Position numbers and translations under genes: made by a program
Notes under the pieces: model-generated
The model's input: only the letters and a program-made list of their open reading frames with translations
What the model was told of the DNA's origin: nothing
The model's database searches: none
Assembly (NCBI RefSeq): GCF_946479755.1
Contig: NZ_CAMLHC010000042.1
Span: forward strand, 1-56,901
DNA from: an uncultured Chitinophaga sp.
Lineage (GTDB): Bacteria > Bacteroidota > Bacteroidia > Chitinophagales > Chitinophagaceae
Length of the DNA: 56,901 nucleotides
Direction of reading: 5' to 3'
In this document: positions 53,575-56,901 of the stretch, in pieces
How the letters are laid out: each line of letters starts with the position of its first letter
Position numbering within the stretch: position 1 is the first letter of the stretch

Positions 53575-54942
53575 ATGAAATTGCATCACTATATACTCGC
53601 CGCCGCTACCGCCGGCACCCTCTTCACCTCCTGCCATAAAGAGGCGGAAGTGACGATCTCCAAACCGGTCATCACCCCCAGCAAACCTATTACCTCCGAC
53701 ACTTTATCCGGTAGTATCCAGGGGACGCTGTTAGCCGGTAAAACTTACTATTTCGCTACCGATATCACCATCAACGATGGCGATACCCTCTTCCTGCAAA
53801 GCGGTGTTAAACTCATCGCACTCGGCGATGGCAGCAGCCAGCTGAAAAGCCCGCAGATCACTGTCAACGGCAGCTTGATCAGTCTTGGTACCAAAGAAGC
53901 GCCCAACTACATCACTGTATCAGAGAACCTGCGTACCAGCGACAATGCATTCAAAGGCATCTGGGGCGGTATCCAGTGTACACCTGCAAAAGACAAACAA
54001 GGCGGCGACCTGGTCCTGAAATGGACGCACATCGAGTTTGCCGGCGGCCCGGTGGCTATCGGTAACGATGTGTATAAAGCCGGCGACCCGCGGTACATGA
54101 TCTATTTCGCCAATGTGGACAAAAATTTCATCCTGGAGGACTGTTGGATCAGGGGCAGTAAAGACGATGCGATCCGCACGGATGGCGGCCGTATCAGCAT
54201 CCTGCGCAACACGTTTGAAATGTGCGGTGAAAAAGGCGGCGAAGCGCTGAACATGAAATCCGGCACCATCGGCGACGTAGCCTATAACGTTGCGATCGGC
54301 ACCGCTACCAACGCTTTCAAAGTGTCTAATTCCGGCGACAAGACCACACAGGCCAACGTGTACATCTACAACAATACGATGATCAACTGTGGCTTCCGTC
54401 AAACCAAAGAGGGCCGCGGCGGTGGCATCAACTTCGAAGCATTCGCCAAAGGGAAAGCCTTCAACAACCTGTTCATCAACTGCCGCGTAAGCCTGCGCGT
54501 AGTAGGCGGCGCCGGTACAGGGGCCGACCTTGCCAACCTGACTTACGGCAACAACCTGTTTTACGGTAACGCCCCTACGCTGGTCAACCAGTTCAACGCC
54601 ACCGACGGGGTGTCTGTTTTCACACCTACGGACATCCATGGAGAAGTGAAACAAAACAACCCAGTTTTCTATACCTACGATATAGATCAGTTTGATTACA
54701 CTACCTTAGGAGGCACTGTTAAAGCGCCTCCGGTGAGCTGGAAACAACAGCCGTTAGCGTTGCTGCAACAGGGAGCTTCCAATTTCCGGGTGAAGCCTGC
54801 TTCCCCGGCCGTTGGCAAAGGCAACAGCCAGTTTGCCCCGATGAATATTACTACTATTAAAACAGAAGCTGCCGCCGATGTGATGCGCCCGGGTAAAGAC
54901 ATTGGCGCTTATCAGCAGGATGGCAGCGGTAACCAGCACTAA
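53575..54942 (+). CDS. Beta-helix lipoprotein between receptor and phytase
   Basis: A 455-residue lipoprotein. The lipobox is TLFTSC; the residues after the cysteine (HKEAE) resemble the Lys-acidic surface-export signal of Bacteroidota lipoproteins. The mature part reads as a right-handed parallel beta-helix: repeated short strands with Asn/Gly turns, such as ITVNGSLISLGTKEAPNYITV, FILEDCWIRGSKDDAIRTDG, RISILRNTFEMCGEKGGEAL and NVYIYNNTMINCGFR. No catalytic motif is recognised. Genes of this shape are often polysaccharide-binding or -cleaving, but here the neighbours are a TonB receptor (12 bases upstream) and a phytase (51 bases downstream), so a surface substrate-capture role is possible. 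It occupies the place a SusD partner would hold. Confidence 0.75.
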   Translation: MKLHHYILAAATAGTLFTSCHKEAEVTISKPVITPSKPITSDTLSGSIQGTLLAGKTYYFATDITINDGDTLFLQSGVKLIALGDGSSQLKSPQITVNGSLISLGTKEAPNYITVSENLRTSDNAFKGIWGGIQCTPAKDKQGGDLVLKWTHIEFAGGPVAIGNDVYKAGDPRYMIYFANVDKNFILEDCWIRGSKDDAIRTDGGRISILRNTFEMCGEKGGEALNMKSGTIGDVAYNVAIGTATNAFKVSNSGDKTTQANVYIYNNTMINCGFRQTKEGRGGGINFEAFAKGKAFNNLFINCRVSLRVVGGAGTGADLANLTYGNNLFYGNAPTLVNQFNATDGVSVFTPTDIHGEVKQNNPVFYTYDIDQFDYTTLGGTVKAPPVSWKQQPLALLQQGASNFRVKPASPAVGKGNSQFAPMNITTIKTEAAADVMRPGKDIGAYQQDGSGNQH

Positions 54943-54949
54943 TTTGGTT

Positions 54950-54993
54950 ATTGGATTTACGGATTTTGGAATTTTTTGATTTTGAGATTTTAT
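54950..54993. repeat. AT-rich intergenic repeat before the phytase gene
   Basis: The sequence GGATTTACGGATTTTGG followed by AATTTTTTGATTTTGAG resembles the arms at 27548-27567 and 27654-27673. It fills the gap between the beta-helix gene and the phytase gene. The last bases overlap the likely ribosome-binding region of the phytase ATG at 54994. Confidence 0.5.
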
Positions 54994-56034
54994 ATGAGAT
55001 ATAGAAGGATAGTAACGGTGGCCGGCATTATTGCCAGCGTCACTGCCTGCAACAATAAACAACACAAGTCCATCCCCGCTGCGGCTGCTGATGCAGTAAA
55101 GCCGGTGGCTGTTACGCCGGTCACCCAATACGACAGCGATGATCCGGCTATCTGGATCAACAAGGCCGACAGCAGCAAAAGCCTGATCATCGGCACTGAT
55201 AAAAACACCGATGGCGCGTTGTATGTGTACAACCTGGATGGTCAGGTCGTGAAGAAAATAGGCGGTCTGAAGCGCCCTAACAATGTGGATATCGCCTACG
55301 GCCTGCTGCTGAACAACCAGCCGGTGGACATTGCCGTGACGACGGAGCGGGAAACCAATAAACTGCGCATCTACCGGTTGCCCGATATGGAGCCTGTTGA
55401 CAATGGCGGGCTGGAAGTATTTGCCGGAGAAAAAGAGCGAGGGCCTATGGGCATCAGCCTGTATACCCGTCCGGCAGACAAGGCTATTTTCGCCATCGTC
55501 AGCCGCAAATCCGGCCCCGCGCAGGGTTACCTGTGGCAATACCAGTTGACCGGCAACGACAAAGGGCATGTAACGGGAACGGTAGTACGTAAATTTGGCA
55601 CTTACAGCGGCAAGAAGGAAATAGAGAGCGTAGCGGTAGACAATGAGCTGGGTTATGTGTATTATTCCGACGAGCAAACGGGCGTTCGCCGTTACTATGC
55701 AGATCCTGCGCGTGGCGACCAGGAGCTGGCGTTGTTTGGCAGCGGTGATTTCAAGGCTGACAATGAGGGCATCAGTATTTATAAAACGGGCGACAGCACG
55801 GGTTATATCCTCGTATCTGACCAGGAGGCCAACAGTTTTAATATTTACCGCCGGGAGGCCGCGCAGCCGGTATTACTGGCGAAGATACCGGTGGCTGCTA
55901 TTAACAGTGACGGATCGGATGTGGTGAATGCGAACCTAGGCCCGAAATATCCGCAGGGTATTTTTGTGGTGATGAGTACAGATAAAACTTTCCACCTTTA
56001 TGACTGGCGGGATATTGCCGCGAGGATTAAATAA
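54994..56034 (+). CDS. Beta-propeller phytase (3-phytase) lipoprotein
   Basis: A 346-residue calcium-dependent phosphatase of the beta-propeller phytase family, which releases phosphate from inositol hexakisphosphate. The N-terminus is a lipoprotein signal (IIASVTAC, Cys19). Family motifs in order: SDDPAIWINK (residues 48-57), GTDKNTDGALYVYNLDG, RPNNVDIAYG, ERGPMGISLY, EIESVAVDNELGYVYYSDEQ, DNEGISIY and the C-terminal SDGSDVVN followed by GPKYPQGIFVVMS. These correspond to the calcium and phosphate sites of PhyC. The ATG at 54994 is chosen over a TTG at 54976. The residues after the lipid cysteine lack the acidic surface signal, so it may face the periplasm. It closes the receptor/beta-helix/phytase locus and is followed by a strong terminator. 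Confidence 0.93.
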   Translation: MRYRRIVTVAGIIASVTACNNKQHKSIPAAAADAVKPVAVTPVTQYDSDDPAIWINKADSSKSLIIGTDKNTDGALYVYNLDGQVVKKIGGLKRPNNVDIAYGLLLNNQPVDIAVTTERETNKLRIYRLPDMEPVDNGGLEVFAGEKERGPMGISLYTRPADKAIFAIVSRKSGPAQGYLWQYQLTGNDKGHVTGTVVRKFGTYSGKKEIESVAVDNELGYVYYSDEQTGVRRYYADPARGDQELALFGSGDFKADNEGISIYKTGDSTGYILVSDQEANSFNIYRREAAQPVLLAKIPVAAINSDGSDVVNANLGPKYPQGIFVVMSTDKTFHLYDWRDIAARIK

Positions 56035-56052
56035 CAGATAATCAGGGTATAA

Positions 56053-56087
56053 AAAAACGGCGCAGGTATAATACTTGCGCCGTTTTT
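56053..56087. terminator. Bidirectional terminator between phytase and sdhB
   Basis: Stem AAAAACGGCGCA / TGCGCCGTTTTT with an 11-base partly paired loop, 18 bases after the phytase stop. It serves both the phytase locus and the convergent sdhB. Confidence 0.85.
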
Positions 56088-56104
56088 GCATTATATAGTC
56101 AAGA

Positions 56105-56869
<765 letters not shown>

Positions 56870-56901
56870 ATTCGCTGGACAATTATTTTATTTTACAATC
56901 C

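Overview
The window looks like chromosomal DNA from a member of the Bacteroidota, most likely Chitinophaga or a close relative in the Chitinophagaceae. The assignment rests on three things: many intergenic regions carry the Bacteroidota promoter box TAnnTTTG, the gene families are typical (TonB-dependent receptor with a carboxypeptidase-like N-terminal domain, BlaR1-type M56 peptidase with TonB C-terminal domains, split transhydrogenase), and lipoprotein signals are frequent. No transposase, integrase, phage gene, CRISPR array, rRNA or tRNA was seen. The species call is inference.

Layout: 1-2656 holds a LysM/RlpA-like exported protein and an RsmB/RsmF-type RNA methyltransferase. 2849-5905 is a three-subunit proton-translocating transhydrogenase (pntAA-pntAB-pntB, minus strand). 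5967-15915 is a heme locus carrying every enzyme from glutamyl-tRNA to heme: hemH-hemY on the minus strand, divergent from hemA-hemC-hemD-hemE-hemF-hemB-hemL on the plus strand. 16084-22362 holds a small exported unknown and an RND tripartite efflux operon. 22572-30900 has a secreted esterase/peptidase, a methyltransferase, a GT2 glycosyltransferase, an exported unknown, OxyR, an M48 metalloprotease lipoprotein, PlsY, PrmA and another exported unknown. 31046-34643 holds pnp, rpsO and ftsE (minus). 34857-36937 is a BlaI/BlaR1-like pair. 37025-41292 holds purM, ribF, a small membrane protein, holA and a PolB-like exonuclease. 41395-46694 has a coiled-coil membrane protein, a lone receiver protein, an ABC-F ATPase, a beta-carbonic anhydrase and murI. 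46930-50550 holds an S9 oligopeptidase and a Tat-exported Gfo/Idh/MocA oxidoreductase. 50788-56034 is a three-gene locus: TonB-dependent receptor, beta-helix lipoprotein and beta-propeller phytase. The window ends in sdhB.

The most interesting candidate is the 50788-56034 locus. A TonB receptor, an exported beta-helix lipoprotein with a possible surface-export signal, and a beta-propeller phytase lie in line, suggesting uptake and dephosphorylation of phytate or another phosphorylated polyol. Upstream of the receptor are four TT(A/C)A(C/T)(A/G) hexamers exactly 11 bp apart, the layout of a Pho box, which would tie the locus to phosphate starvation.

A second theme is non-coding structure. Three related long palindromes (1-56 cut by the window edge, 2695-2845, 46706-46926), built on CGCAAAG words, each begin two to four bases beyond the TAG stop of a minus-strand gene. 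A second AT-rich repeat family (27548-27673 and about 54955-54990) follows stop codons. Twin 16-bp dyads overlie the blaI promoter. Several genes (oxyR, prmA, M48) have their -7 box 4 to 8 bases from the start codon, suggesting leaderless or nearly leaderless mRNAs.
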